From assembly GCA_003541895.1 (NCBI GenBank), contig DPLR01000364.1, positions 1 through 7,570 of the forward strand: a stretch of 7,570 bases of DNA. The letters run 5' to 3'. Each line of letters starts with the position of its first letter. The stretch's first letter is position 1. Positions 6,793 through 7,570 of the stretch are shown piece after piece. The DNA comes from Cytophagales bacterium. Lineage in GTDB: Bacteria > Bacteroidota > Bacteroidia > Cytophagales > Cyclobacteriaceae. A program made the position numbers and the translations under genes. The notes beneath the pieces are model-generated. The model worked only from the letters and a program-made list of their open reading frames with translations. It was not told where the DNA came from and did not search any database.

Positions 6793-7570
6793 TCAATCTT
6801 CATCCATATCCTTCTTCATCTCTTCCGGATCATCCAGCTTCGGTGATTGAATTACTGCTTCCCAATCAAATTTTTCATGGAGTGGTGTGAGCGCTTTTAC
6901 CGGATCGAAAATTCTTTTGTCAACGGGCAAGGCGTTGTAGGGCGTGAAGTCAGGTTGGTTGGTGAAACAACTTTGCAAGGAAGAAGCACCTTCATCGAAT
7001 TGATTCAAACTTGGTATTCTCAAAATTTTCCAAAAGGTTTTGAAGATACTTCCGAAGCTGGCATGTGTGTGATCAACTGCATTTCTTTTTGCGTAAGGAG
7101 AAATCAACATTAAAATGCTTCGGTGCGCATCGATGTGATCGCGGCCACCTTGCGCATCATCCTCGGTCACAACAATCAACATATTTTTCCAATACTCTGT
7201 GTGTGAAAGAAATTCAACAACACGCCCGAGCGCAAGATCATTGTCGGCCATGTAGCTTTGATGAAACCCAAAACCTGCGTTGAGTCGCTCTCCAGCGCCA
7301 TGGTCATTCAGCAATTGAAGTGTGAGTACCGAAGGTAATTCCATCTTTTTATCAAGATATTTTTCCTTGATTTCTTTGATAAAAATATCAGCACGAAACT
7401 GATCGGGTATGGCCATGTTGAAAGTGGGGAACATTCGCGAAGTGCGATCATATAACGGCCCTGGTAGCGGGTAATTCACCAGATAACGAACGCCCCCGTA
7501 TTTAAAAGTGGAGTCAGCAAAACTCCCAGCATCAAACTCAACACCAAACCCAAAATTGTAAAATTCTTTT
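6793..7570 (-). CDS. Alkaline phosphatase superfamily phosphoesterase, C-terminal part (5' end outside window)
   Basis: The minus-strand frame is open from the window edge (first full codon 7569-7567) to TGA at 6795-6793, giving 258 residues of the C-terminus; no start is required within the window and the GTG at 7479 is internal. The centre of the visible part, TEDDAQGGRDHIDAHRS (residues 135-151 of the visible part), matches phosphoesterases of the phospholipase C/acid phosphatase type (PF04185, alkaline phosphatase fold), where Asp and His of this segment bind metal. LISPYAKR (155-162) and the histidines in DHTHASFGSIFKT (166-178) fit the same family. Similar bacterial proteins often have an N-terminal YncE-like beta-propeller, but that region is not visible. 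Substrate is unknown; such proteins are usually exported. The tail is highly acidic (DDPEEMKKDMDED). It converges on higA and is probably unrelated to it. Confidence 0.85.
   Translation of the reverse strand, partial: KEFYNFGFGVEFDAGSFADSTFKYGGVRYLVNYPLPGPLYDRTSRMFPTFNMAIPDQFRADIFIKEIKEKYLDKKMELPSVLTLQLLNDHGAGERLNAGFGFHQSYMADNDLALGRVVEFLSHTEYWKNMLIVVTEDDAQGGRDHIDAHRSILMLISPYAKRNAVDHTHASFGSIFKTFWKILRIPSLNQFDEGASSLQSCFTNQPDFTPYNALPVDKRIFDPVKALTPLHEKFDWEAVIQSPKLDDPEEMKKDMDED

Noticed and set aside
6847..7283. Plus-strand open frames opposite the phosphoesterase, possible genes downstream of higA
   Set aside because: They are antisense to the conserved EDDAQ...DAHRS region of the phosphoesterase and show no domain of their own.

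Overview
The window looks like ordinary chromosome from a member of the Bacteroidota, probably of the Cytophagales type. I infer this from protein character, from starts without clear Shine-Dalgarno sequences, and from a perfect TAnnTTTG -7 promoter element ahead of one gene. No ribosomal RNA or other decisive marker is present, so the genus is not determined. There are no tRNA or rRNA genes, CRISPR array or insertion sequence that I can see.

Layout. Positions 1-1049 hold nearly all of prfB (release factor 2). The window opens almost exactly on the programmed +1 frameshift site that regulates this gene. Six bases later, radC (JAMM/MPN-domain DNA repair-associated protein) starts with GTG. After 44 bases comes a two-gene unit: an exported serine hydrolase of the beta-lactamase/class C PBP fold, and a membrane-anchored DUF1684 protein whose ATG overlaps the hydrolase stop (ATGA). 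Next, with its own upstream gap, is maeB, a full-length malic enzyme fused to a phosphotransacetylase-like domain.

Behind maeB sits a compact higB-higA toxin-antitoxin module (6083-6737). A perfect 11-bp inverted repeat lies just ahead of a consensus -7 box, and the box is so close to the toxin ATG that the mRNA should be nearly leaderless. The right end (6793-7570, minus strand) is the C-terminal part of a phosphoesterase of the alkaline phosphatase superfamily, converging on higA and running off the window.

Functionally, the left half is housekeeping (translation termination, repair-associated, cell envelope, central carbon metabolism). The only accessory-looking element is the HigBA module. 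I found no wholly new system. The most rewarding items are the prfB recoding site, the HigBA operator/promoter, and two start-site corrections that automatic annotation could miss.
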